NCBI GenBank assembly: GCA_003049465.1
Contig: PYSS01000004.1
Span: 500,722 to 564,721, forward strand
Reading direction: 5' to 3'
From: Magnaporthiopsis rhizophila
Lineage: Eukaryota; Ascomycota; Sordariomycetes; Magnaporthales; Magnaporthaceae
Length of the DNA: 64,000 nt
The notes beneath the pieces are model-generated. The model worked only from the letters and a program-made list of their open reading frames with translations, was not told the DNA's origin and did not search any database. Positions 20,169 through 29,313 of this stretch are shown piece after piece; the first letter of the stretch is position 1; every line of letters starts with the position of its first letter. The position numbers and the translations under genes are program-made.

Positions 20169-22227
20169 TCAAGGCGCCGTAAGCCTCCTCAAACTCGCGC
20201 CCAAGATGCTAACCTCCATCGCCACGTGCGCGACCGCATGATCATCGTCGTCACCCGGCGCCTTGCCCTCCTCCTCGAACGCAGCCACGGCTGCCAGCAG
20301 CGGACGGACGTACCTCTCCTCGACGGCGGCGCGCATTCCCGGGGGCGCGAGGCGGCCAAAGTGGTCGTCGGCCGAGCGGAACAGCAGGATGGCAAAGTTG
20401 ACCGACTGCAGGATGAAGGGCGCGTTCTGGAGGAAGTACTCGACGAAGGCGTCACGGTCCATCTCGCGCGCGAACTGCATGTCCGGGAACACGAGGTACT
20501 GCAGGTGCTCGACGGCCTCGGGCCCTGCGAATGGACTCCTGCTGGTACTTGTAGTAGTGGTGGTTTTTGCGTCCAGCGCCGCCGAGAGCTCCTCCCTGAG
20601 CCAGGTCACGGCGCACGCTTTGAGGTTGGAAAACATGCAGTTCTCGAGCAGGTCCTCGAGGATGTGCAGCCGGTCCTCGTCGTCCGGGTCCGCGTGGAGC
20701 ACCTGGCCGGCCAGCGTCGAGGCCGCGTTGCGCACGCCGAGGGACGGGTGGTAGACGGAGCAGAGGGTGAGGAGGTGGTGGTAGGGCATGAAGGCCGGTG
20801 TGGCGGACTCGCCGTCCTCGGACGCGGACGGTGGTGTGGGCGGCAACGTCCTGCCGTTGTGCTGCAGCCACAAACCCACGGTGACGATGGCCTCGATGGT
20901 TCCCGGGGTGGCCTGGATCTGGGCGTGGGCGTCGTCCTCGATGTGGCGCTGCAGCAGGGCGAAGTGGTCGGGGAAGAGGCGCATGTCGGGATTGGCGACG
21001 TTGGCGCCAAACACGGTCGACGAGAATAGCGAGTAGGCGAGCAGGCAGACGGCGCCGCCGGTCGGCAGGTGGATGTCCTGGGCGCCCTTGAGGTCGTCTG
21101 CGTCTGGCAGCGTTCGCCTGTAGATGGGCTCCTTGCACACGGTCGAGATGAAGGCTGGCGAATCGGTGCTGACGCCGAGGTCTCGACATAGGGCCTGAGG
21201 GCGCAAAGGGTTAGAAGGTCAGCTAACAGGAACAGTATAACAGATCGGATTCTTGGGGATACGCCAAAAGCTGACTCACGGCGAGCTGGCCAACCATGGT
21301 GTCCCTGGCCAGCAGGTCCTGCTCCTCCTTGAAGGCCTGCAGAGCCGACCTCTTGCCCGGCACGATCCTCTGGGGCGCGTACGACTCGACCAGGCGCTCT
21401 GCCCACGAGGGCGGCCGGGCGTTGACGTAGGCCTCGAGGACGCTCAGGACAAAGGACAGCAGCAGGCGCTCCTGGATGTCGAGCTCGTCGGGCCCGCAGA
21501 CCTGCTCGGCTTCCGGGTCGGGCGCGTTCTTGGAGGTGTCGCCGTCGGCGTCCGGGTTGGCGACGTTGACGCTGCTCTTGCGGCTCGGCAGCGGCGGCCG
21601 CCGGTGGCCCGACAGCGACTGCGCCAGGTTGACGGCCGCGGCCGTCATGAGCTGGTGGCCCGGCCGGTAGGCGCGCCGGACCGTGACGAGGGTCGAGGCC
21701 AGGAAGCGGGATGGGTATTTGGTCTTGATGCGCCGGTGCAGGATGGCCAGCATGCCCAGCAGGCGGATGAACCTGCTGACGGCGGCGTCGTCATCGTCCT
21801 CGCGGTGGTGGTGGTGGTGGTGGCGGCTCTGCCCCTCCTCCGCTGCCTCTTCCACCTCTTCCTGCTCGGCCGTCTCCGCCTCCTCCTCTTCTACGCTGCC
21901 GTCGCGTTCTGCATCTCCGGGGTAGCCCTCGAGCACCTCGAGGCACTTGACGATGACTTCGCGCGGGTTGCCCAGGCGGGCGATGGTCTCGAGGCACTGC
22001 TCGCTTCCCGGGATGGGGACGAGATTTTGCACGAGGTCCCAGCCGATCTCCTGGGTGAGGCTGGCGTCCTCGAGCACCTCGTTCAGCGTGGGCAGCACCT
22101 CGGGACGGAGGAACTTTTCGACGATGGTGAGGTAGGTGAAGTTATCGGTTGCCGGGGGACGGGACTCGAGCAGGGCCGATATGGCCTTGTCGGTTTCTGT
22201 CGTTGTGGGTGCCTCGGTCGCGGCCAT
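20169..22227 (-). CDS. Ybp1/Ybp2-like Yap1-binding protein (Kinetochor_Ybp2 family)
   Basis: Two exons, 21280-22227 and 20169-21194, phase 0, with an 85-nt intron; 657 residues. The protein is an all-helical repeat scaffold: TDNFTYLTIVEKFL and LTQEIGWDLVQNLVPIPG near the N-terminus, then an acidic linker with a His6 run and DDDD (about residues 130-150), then FIRLLGMLAILHRRIKTKYP. The second exon continues the scaffold with LLTLCSVYHPSLGVRN and FVEYFLQNAPFILQSVNFAI. This pattern fits the fungal Ybp1/Ybp2 family, related to glomulin/ALF4. In yeast Ybp1 promotes peroxide-dependent oxidation of the Yap1 bZIP factor and Ybp2 acts at kinetochores; which role applies here cannot be told from sequence. 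A GA-rich microsatellite (about 22232-22247) lies immediately upstream of the ATG, in the 5' UTR. Confidence 0.8.
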
Positions 22228-22929
22228 GGTGAGAGAGAGAGAGAGAGAGGGGGTGTATGTATGCGCAGGATTTGCGCTGCCGGAAACTATGTTGAGGCTG
22301 AAAGAGGGAGAAGCTAGAGTGGATAGATTGGATGGCTTGATATGGGATGTTTCAAGATCACACGAGTCGTGTTTCTGGACGGCCAGCTGGTAGCGTTGCA
22401 GGGGTGCGTGGGAGAAGACAAAAAGTCGTTGCGGTTTTGGGGTGGTTTAGCTCTGGCGACGAAGCACACGGGAGTGGCATGGAAGCCGGGTCAATCCTAG
22501 TGGTGACGCACGCTCTGCCAGGAACGGGAAAGCTGTGCAATGCCGGGAACATGAGCTGCCTCTTTTGCTTGGTGAAGCTGGCATGGTGGTCATCACAACC
22601 CCGCAGTTAGCGCCAAGAAGCATGGAAGCCCCACCGCGGGCGGTTTTCCCATTAGAACATGGAGCGTGAGTTGATGCGATCAGGTCTCAGACGCAAAGTC
22701 AGGGATGGAAGCGAGTAGGAACCGTATTTCTTTACTTTTGATTGATTATTTTCTGTAAGCAAGAACGAAGAGAGTTTGTCGTCAACACCCAACGCCAAGC
22801 GACCGTGCAGACGGGGGCTGCAGAACGACCCTGTGTCCTATCAGCAGCACCCTGCAATAAAAATATAAAATAAAACTAATTAATACATATTGCCTCTGTC
22901 CCCCATTCGTATCGTTCTTATTACCGCGT
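22228..22929. other. Intergenic spacer
   Basis: Promoter of the Ybp1-like gene and 3' flank of the SET gene. An AT-rich segment at about 22855-22895 is the likely 3' end region of the SET transcript. No coding signal. Confidence 0.5.
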
Positions 22930-24341
22930 CTACTCGGACGCGGATGCCTTCTTGCCCCAGCTCATGCGCTTGCTGGTACGCAGCATCCAGCTCCAGTGCT
23001 TGTAGGGGTCCTTGGCGAGCGCCTGCATCTCGATCACGTCGTTGTCGGCGGGGCCGACGCTGGGCAGGCCGTGCTCGATGGCCAGGCGCGCATGCTTGGT
23101 GGCCAGCCACGGCTCGCCGACGCCGTTCCACTCGATGGCGGCGTACGTGTGCGCCTCGTACTTGAGCAGGTCTAGGCGCTCCTGGTCGTACAGCGACACT
23201 ATGAGCTCGCCCATCTGCGGGGTCGCCCGGGACGCCGTCGAGTAATCGTGGAACTCCTTGCGCAGCTCCAGGATCTGGTTCAGCCGGTCGTCCGACTCCC
23301 TTGACACGTGATCCTTCTGCTGGCACAGGGAGCAGCCGCAGGGGAAGCCCCAACTCCTGTTCAACCTCGCAATGCGGTCGGCATGGGACTGCATCGGGCT
23401 GTGCAAGTGTGTGGTGGTTAGTGGACATTGTTCTCATAGTTGGGTTTACTTTGTGATTAGTAATATAGGACGACATACTCGATGTAAGACACCGTGATCT
23501 CCTCCCCGATATTGATGCGACGGACGGCGTGGATGTTGTGGGTCATGGTCTCGGGGTCGTAGTAGTAGTCGGCATTGGGCCTGCAGTCGTGGTTCATGCG
23601 CGAGATCTCGGGGAAGGTGACGTAGAAGACGTCACCGTCGGGATCGTGGTCGTCAATGTCGAACGAGTTGGTGGCCAGGAGGCGGTCGACCTTTTGGTGG
23701 TGCGTCATCTCCATGTCGACGTGCGTGGACAGGTTCATGACGAGAGCGCGGTGGCGTTGCGGCAGCAGGTCGACAGCGGCGGCCTGCAGCGCCCTCACTT
23801 CGTCGATCTGGAGCGCCTCGAAGACGCCGTAGTCGACCATGACGGAAGCCGTGTTGCTCATGATGCGATCCCCCCGCTCGATGGTCTTGGCTGCCACCAG
23901 GCCGATGCCCTTGCCGGGCACCTTGACAGACTTGTAAACAGGTTCATAGTCTGGGTCCAGGTCCCTGTTGACGTGTCTCGTGAGGTCGGGGTTGGTGAAG
24001 GGCTCAATAGTGCTGAATTGTTCTGCCCGGCCCGGCCTCGTCACGATGGAGATTCCCCTGCCGTCTGCAAAGGTCTTGCTCGAGTAGACACAGAACTTCT
24101 CATCCTGCTGCCCGAGGCAGGGGCCAACGTGTGTCCATGGCGAGCTGGAGTTCTTGTTGGCATACTGCGTAGCGTAGTGGTCGTGGCTCCTGGAGCATGT
24201 GCTGTCCGTCAAGTCGGGGAGAGTTTTCTGGGAGAGAAGGGCTGATGAGCGGCAGAAGTCGCCAGAAGGGATGTGGTTCTGGATGGTGTCTTGGGCATAG
24301 GCAGCGGCCGCGCACAGACCAATAACGCCGGCGGCCTTCAT
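22930..24341 (-). CDS. SET-domain protein with N-terminal signal peptide
   Basis: Two exons, 23479-24341 and 22930-23398, joined within Asp-288 (GA|C); 443 residues. Residues 1-17 look like a secretion signal (MKAAGVIGLCAAAAYAQ). A cysteine-containing region follows to about residue 95. The SET domain spans roughly residues 130-290: GKGIG at 143-147, the catalytic-type NHDCRPN at 250-256, and GEEITVSYID at 279-288. A post-SET-like CGCSLC at 308-313 follows. A helical C-terminal region resembles the TPR-like extension of SMYD-type and fungal SET proteins. SET domains methylate lysines from S-adenosylmethionine. The signal peptide suggests passage through the secretory pathway, unexpected for a methyltransferase. 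An upstream in-frame ATG at 24416 would bury the signal sequence, so 24341 is preferred. Confidence 0.82.
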
Positions 24342-26904
24342 GATGAAGTGTGGAGGGAGGGCGAAGTGAGTTAAACAAGGTTGTGTGGGATGGTAAAGGG
24401 CCGGGGTCGTTATCAACAGGGTCTATGGCTGGCAGTGATGATCAACAACACAGCAGAAGACGATGTTACAATGGGGCATGAGACAGGAAGAGGGAAAAGA
24501 ACAGAAGGTGGACGCAAAGCGTGCTATATATGTCACAGATACAGCTGTACGGGACGTTGCGACGACCAGGCCTCGACTTCGGATAGCCCAGATACTGGGT
24601 CTTGCTCCGAGCTCGAGCAGGTGGCTGCGACGGAGCCAAGGCTTGAGGGGTGAAAGAAGAGAAGCTCGGGCCCCGACGGCAAAGGGATGGGCGGCAGGGT
24701 TGCAGATTTGCAGGGGTCCAGGGGAAAGGGGTGCAGAAACTGTCTTGGGGCGATTACACAGCCGCGCGGCGCGTACCCAAAAGCACCAATGGGACAAGAC
24801 CAGGCAGCGAGCAGAATGCCGCTAATGCGGGCAATCGCTACCTCGAGAGCGGTTATACTCAGCGACTAACAGTAGCTGGCTGCGACATAGCCTGCCAATG
24901 GTTGAGCTATTTCTGGCCAGAGTAGAGGCTTTGCCGACGTCGAGCGCGCTGGCCAGCGAGGAGGAGCCAAAAACAATAGAAAGACTAATCGTATCCCGGC
25001 AGGCAAAAGAGTCTCGGATCAAGGCTGGGAGGGAGGGACCTTGCCCGACTCCCCCGCCTGTTGAATCAGACTACCAAACGGCGCCTGATGTTGATTGACG
25101 ATCTGCGCTGGACGAGCCGACTGGAGAACCGATGCGATAGCTTCCGGAGCTCTCAACCTACGCAGCATGCCATAAATTAGATGAGGCAAACAAGCCCTGA
25201 CAAGTGGGGCATGTAGACGCGGGGATTCTGGGCTCAGGGGTTCTTGGCCCTTCTTGGCTTGTGCCATCACCATGTTGGTATTTCTTTTTTTTCCTCCCTG
25301 GCAAATGGGACCAACAGCGGCACAGTGGCGAGATCGACTTGTGATTTGTTTCGAGCGCAGGTGGGGTCTATGTGAAGCAACGAATGCGATAGGCAGTCCA
25401 GCGCACCGAGAGGGTGCGTCAGGCCGGGTCAAACGCTGGTGGGATGAAGCTTCTTTTCTTTTCTTGGATGAACGGCAAACAGATGGCAAGCGCCACCGCC
25501 ATCTGGGGAAGGTTGAAACAGCGGCGGAACCAGCCTTGGGTCCAAGCCCGGGGCCTAAAACCTTAGCGGTCGTGTTTGGTTGGGACCCTGCGCTAGATCT
25601 TCCTCAGAGATGCCTGGGCGGGAGTTGGACAGCCCCACTTCTTAGAACGGGCCGGAAACAGGAAAAAGACTCGGCCAGAACAACACCAGTGCGAGCAAAC
25701 AATTGCACGGTTCGCCACGAAAAGGAGCCTCCGTCACGTTTGACACTTGACTGGGCCGGATTCAATAACCGCCCAGACGACGACCAATAATTCTACCCGA
25801 GCCAAGAAATGCCACTCAGCGACTGATGGACAAGGCAGTCCCAGGCATGCTGCTGCTACCTTGGGGTCGTATGCCCTCAATTTTCCATCCGTCCGGGTCG
25901 CAGCAACCTAAACGCAAACGCAGCAACCCAATCGCATCACAATCGCCTATCTTGTGCAATTTAACCTCTGTAGCATCCACACCCGGATGGAAGGGTCGGA
26001 AGATCGATCTTCTGAGCCTCTTTTAGGTTCGATCGCCGCGCCCGGCTGCTACGCTTTGGTGGCGTTGGCTGGTCCGTGCAGATATCTTAGCCGGAAGACC
26101 TGGCCGCGTCAGCCCGTTCAACGTGCCTTTCAACCGCTGCTAACCCGAGTCAAAAAAGTCATGACACTTGATTAGGTGACGCAACTTCCCGCATCCAGCA
26201 CGCGCCATCATTGTTGACACGGCACGCTTACCCGCTGGCCTCTCTTTGTGCTATTTCTGGGGGCTCGAATCCCGGATGTTTGGTTCGCTTTGATTGTTTA
26301 TCTCTTCCTTGCGTACCAAAGTGGCCGACCATCTGGACAACCTTATTGCGCATGCTTGCTGGCCACGCACCTGCCAGGATGATAGCCTGGAGCCGTGTGT
26401 GATTGGTGCAGTGAGTATCTGGCATTGTTGAGTCTTATCTACTCCAATCGGCCCACTACCCATTCTCTTGTATCTCGCGCCAGTTGGTGAATGAATCTCA
26501 AGGGCAGCTTCCCAAACACAAAAAAGAAACATCCGTGGAATCGTGGCCGTCTTGTGCCGTGTTGACTGTTCTCCCGTGAGCGGCCGCCGCGTCTGTAGCT
26601 ACCTGCTGTTGTTAGTCACTGTGAGGCACCCTCCATGTCGGAATCACGGCCTCTGCTACTTCACTCGACGAAGCAAGTAGTATATAAATGGAACCAATTA
26701 TTTCCATGCCTGCCTAATATGCCTGCCCACCATTTTTTCCATTCTGCCGTTATAGCTACATGCCCCCTTGAAGCTGTCCATATCACACCGACGCGTCTGC
26801 GGTGAACACCAAGCGAAGAAGAAGAAACGCAACAAACAACCTAAAATCAAGCCACGTGGGGTAGCCACACACCCAACCGGCTAAAAAGCTGACAACGCTC
26901 GGTC
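24342..26904. other. Long intergenic region between divergent genes
   Basis: This 2.6-kb region should contain the promoters of the SET gene (-) and the proline-rich orphan (+). Several open frames of 60-180 codons exist but are of arbitrary composition, without domain signs. A GGCTCGAATCCC at about 26262 resembles a tRNA B-box, but no tRNA folds around it. Nothing else stands out. Confidence 0.5.
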
Positions 26905-28044
26905 ATGGAGACGTTCTCTCCTCCGGGCCCCATCGACCCGGAACAGGTCCCGTCCCGCGTCTTCCTCTGCTACATCCACCTGGGCGTCAAGGTGCGCGGG
27001 TTCGAGGCCGTCGAGGCGCGCGTGGGCCAGGCCCTAAGGCCGCGCGCCCAGGGCGGCCTGGTCGACACCGAGGCCGAGCACGCGCTGCTGGCCTACTTCG
27101 TCGAGTCCATGCTCGACACGCTCTGCCGCCTCAGCCCGGAGCGCGAGTGGGCGGCCGGCTACGAGGACGCGCTGGGCCGGCTGTCGCGCGCCGGCTCCGG
27201 GTCCGGGGACACGCCCCACCGCCTCTGTAGGGCCCTCTACGCCATGCTCCTCGGCTTTGGCATCCTCCCCACCCTCCCCGCCGCCCTGCCGGGCCTGCCG
27301 GCCCTGTCCGAGTGGCAGGTCAGGCACCTGGCCTGCGGCCACGGCGTCGATCCCGGCCCCGATTCCGGTTCTGGTTCTGGCTCTGGTTCGTCCTCGGGCG
27401 CCAGCAGCGACGCGTTCATGGGCGACAACAGCAATGGCGACGGCGGTGGCCGTGCCGACAGCGACAAGCCGCAACAGCAGCAGCAGCAGCAGCAGCATAA
27501 TCCGCGCCCTGACACCCCTGCCCTCCCGTGCTTGGGCCCGCCGCCGCCGGCCGCCGGCCTGGGCTTCTCCCCGCACCGGATCCCTGGGAGCCACGTCTCG
27601 CAGCTCGAGAGCAGTTATTCCGACACCCTGGTAGGCCATCCGCCTCAAGAGCCCCAACTCTGCCGCGGCTGCAGCGATCCCCTCCAGAACCGCGCCGCCT
27701 ACCCTTACCCGTACACCGGCCTCGACGGCTTCCCGCCGTACCACCACGGCCACGGCCACCCCCACCCCCAGCAGCAGCAGATGTACGATGGACCACCTCC
27801 GCCCCTGCCGCCGCTGCTGCCGCTTCCTCCACCCGCATCCCCGCCTGCCTCCGCCTCGGCCGGTCCACCGCGCCTGTACCGCGGTGGCGCCTATTCTCCC
27901 GCGCCGTCCATGCATGGCGCCGCCGACCCCCGGTCTGCGCCGCGTTTTCATCATCGCCGCCACCGCAGCTTCTTCCCGTCTGGTGACGCTGGTTCTTATG
28001 GCGCGGGGCCGACTGCTGTCCCGTCCGGTCCGACTTGGATGTAG
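26905..28044 (+). CDS. Proline-, glycine- and serine-rich hypothetical protein
   Basis: Single-exon open frame of 379 codons; not a recognised family. Residues 1-125 are the only folded-looking part, with helical segments (SRVFLCYIHLGVKVRGFEAV, AEHALLAYFVESMLDTLCRL, RLCRALYAMLLGFGILPTL). The rest is low complexity: a Gly/Ser run near 152-168, a Gln run near 190-198, then Pro/His/Tyr-rich sequence. Codon choice is strongly C/G-ending, as in the other genes here, and the ATG is preceded by a pyrimidine-containing leader. Pieces such as QLESSYSDTLVGHP and QLCRGCSDPLQNR give the tail some non-random character. Function unknown; cytoplasmic or nuclear by absence of signal or membrane segments. The start and continuity are clear, but reality as a gene rests on length and codon bias only. 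Confidence 0.6.
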   Translation: METFSPPGPIDPEQVPSRVFLCYIHLGVKVRGFEAVEARVGQALRPRAQGGLVDTEAEHALLAYFVESMLDTLCRLSPEREWAAGYEDALGRLSRAGSGSGDTPHRLCRALYAMLLGFGILPTLPAALPGLPALSEWQVRHLACGHGVDPGPDSGSGSGSGSSSGASSDAFMGDNSNGDGGGRADSDKPQQQQQQQQHNPRPDTPALPCLGPPPPAAGLGFSPHRIPGSHVSQLESSYSDTLVGHPPQEPQLCRGCSDPLQNRAAYPYPYTGLDGFPPYHHGHGHPHPQQQQMYDGPPPPLPPLLPLPPPASPPASASAGPPRLYRGGAYSPAPSMHGAADPRSAPRFHHRRHRSFFPSGDAGSYGAGPTAVPSGPTWM

Positions 28045-28391
28045 CTACGCTCAGGGGGTGTTTCTTGCTTGATTTCCCCGTTTTTGAAAGAAGGCTGAGA
28101 GAAGGAGAGGAGGAGAAGGAGGAGCAGGAGAAGACGATGATGGCCAAAGATTGTTAACCCTGGCAATATGGGTGTGGCCTCGGGGAGTTGGTTGACTCTT
28201 GGACATGTTTCGGTTTGATGTCATGTTTTTTTTTCTGCTATCGTCAGGGCCGGGGCCGTGGCTATGTCCAACGCGCCCATGAATTTTCGCTACGCAGCTT
28301 CCTCTAGATAGGTTCGTAGGTACGTACCCCGGCAGGTACTCGGATTGCTGAGGGAGGCTGGGAATTGGGTAGCAATACTGGGAAAGGTATC

Positions 28392-28443
<52 letters not shown>

Positions 28444-29001
28444 CCNTTTTTTTTTTTTTTTTTTTTTTTTTTGTTTTCTCGTTCTTTCGTTCCCTTACTT
28501 TGCATACGTCACTCATGTTAACCCAGAGGGATTTTGTATCACTAGACCTAACAGCAGGTGTTCATGGTCTTGTACCGATCGGTTTGTATTTTTCCAACTA
28601 GAATATTTCATACGAGGTCATAAATCAAAGCCACATGAAAACAGCGATTGTGATACACAACGGGGGCCCATGACCCCAGCCAGCCAGCATCATGCCGGAC
28701 GCAACCAAAAAGCCGCCACCCATAGCGAGAGCCCATCATCAGAGCTCGTGTGAGAGCTCATAGAGGTGGAAAGAGCAGATAGCCAGCCCAGTACAACGTC
28801 AACAAAAACTCCGACCCCGCGTCGAAATAAATGGTCGGCCCCTGGCCTACATGTGCAAAAAGCCTCGTGACTGGCAGCCACTCGGCTTTCCCCGATCCAA
28901 GAGCGCCCGGGGTTACAAGGGTAAAGAATCATGTAAGAAAGGGAAGCTTGGCATGTGCGCTGTCTCGGCGGAAAAGCGCGCATAACAGCGCGAGTTTAGC
29001 T
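28045..29001. other. Convergent intergenic region with long poly-T and one N
   Basis: Contains the 3' UTR of the proline-rich gene, then an exceptional T tract (28393-28443, CC, one N at 28446, T again to 28472), and then sequence downstream of the microprotein candidate. No coding signal. The N inside a homopolymer means the true tract length is not known. Confidence 0.6.
28393..28472. repeat. Poly-T tract, about 80 nt, interrupted by CCN
   Basis: 51 T, then CCN, then 26 T. The longest homopolymer in the window and an evident sequencing or assembly limit. Confidence 0.95.
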
Positions 29002-29313
29002 TTAAGCACCGTAGGCTGATGTGTACCGTTAGCTCCGTGCGACCTTTTTTTCGTCTGTCCATTGCCTCTTCTGGTCGGCGTCAAGAAGGGAGGTGTGGCA
29101 CAAAGGAGGGTTGCACAGAGAGTGGCAGTGAGAGAGTGAGATACGCAAAGAGCTATAAATCTCGGGGAGTTTTCGGCACTTACTGACGTCGCGCCCCTGG
29201 TTGTCATTCTTGTCCTCCCCATCGGGGCACATGTAGTTCGTGGGTTGGCCCAGGGCTTCTCCAGGCGCAACCTGGGAGAGGGTGGAGGTCTGGTACTGGC
29301 GGACGGCAGACAT
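29002..29313 (-). CDS. Candidate 47-residue microprotein, two exons
   Basis: Exon 1 (29184-29313) starts with ATG (MSAVRQYQTSTLSQVAPGEA) and ends at a consensus GTAAGT donor. Exon 2 (29002-29015) is only 14 nt and supplies Thr-Tyr-Gly-Ala and a stop. The acceptor is supported by a textbook branch site: CTAAC at 29028-29032 on the minus strand, 12-13 nt before the CAG. The leader just before the ATG contains a CACTCAG acceptor, so a 5' UTR intron is likely as well. The predicted protein is hydrophilic and has no signal peptide or membrane segment; it has one cysteine, in the segment NYMCPDGED. I do not recognise the family. If the intron is not spliced the frame would stay open to 29029 (94 codons), an alternative product. 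Confidence 0.45.

Noticed and set aside
26255..26280. GGCTCGAATCCC resembling a tRNA B-box
   Set aside because: The T-arm would need a nine-base loop and no A-box, anticodon arm or acceptor stem can be drawn upstream.
29184..29313. Microprotein exon as a degenerate RPABC4/Rpb12 zinc ribbon
   Set aside because: The YMCPD start tempted this, but the second cysteine of the CxxC pair and the downstream CxxC and KRT..MVQFEAR signature are absent.
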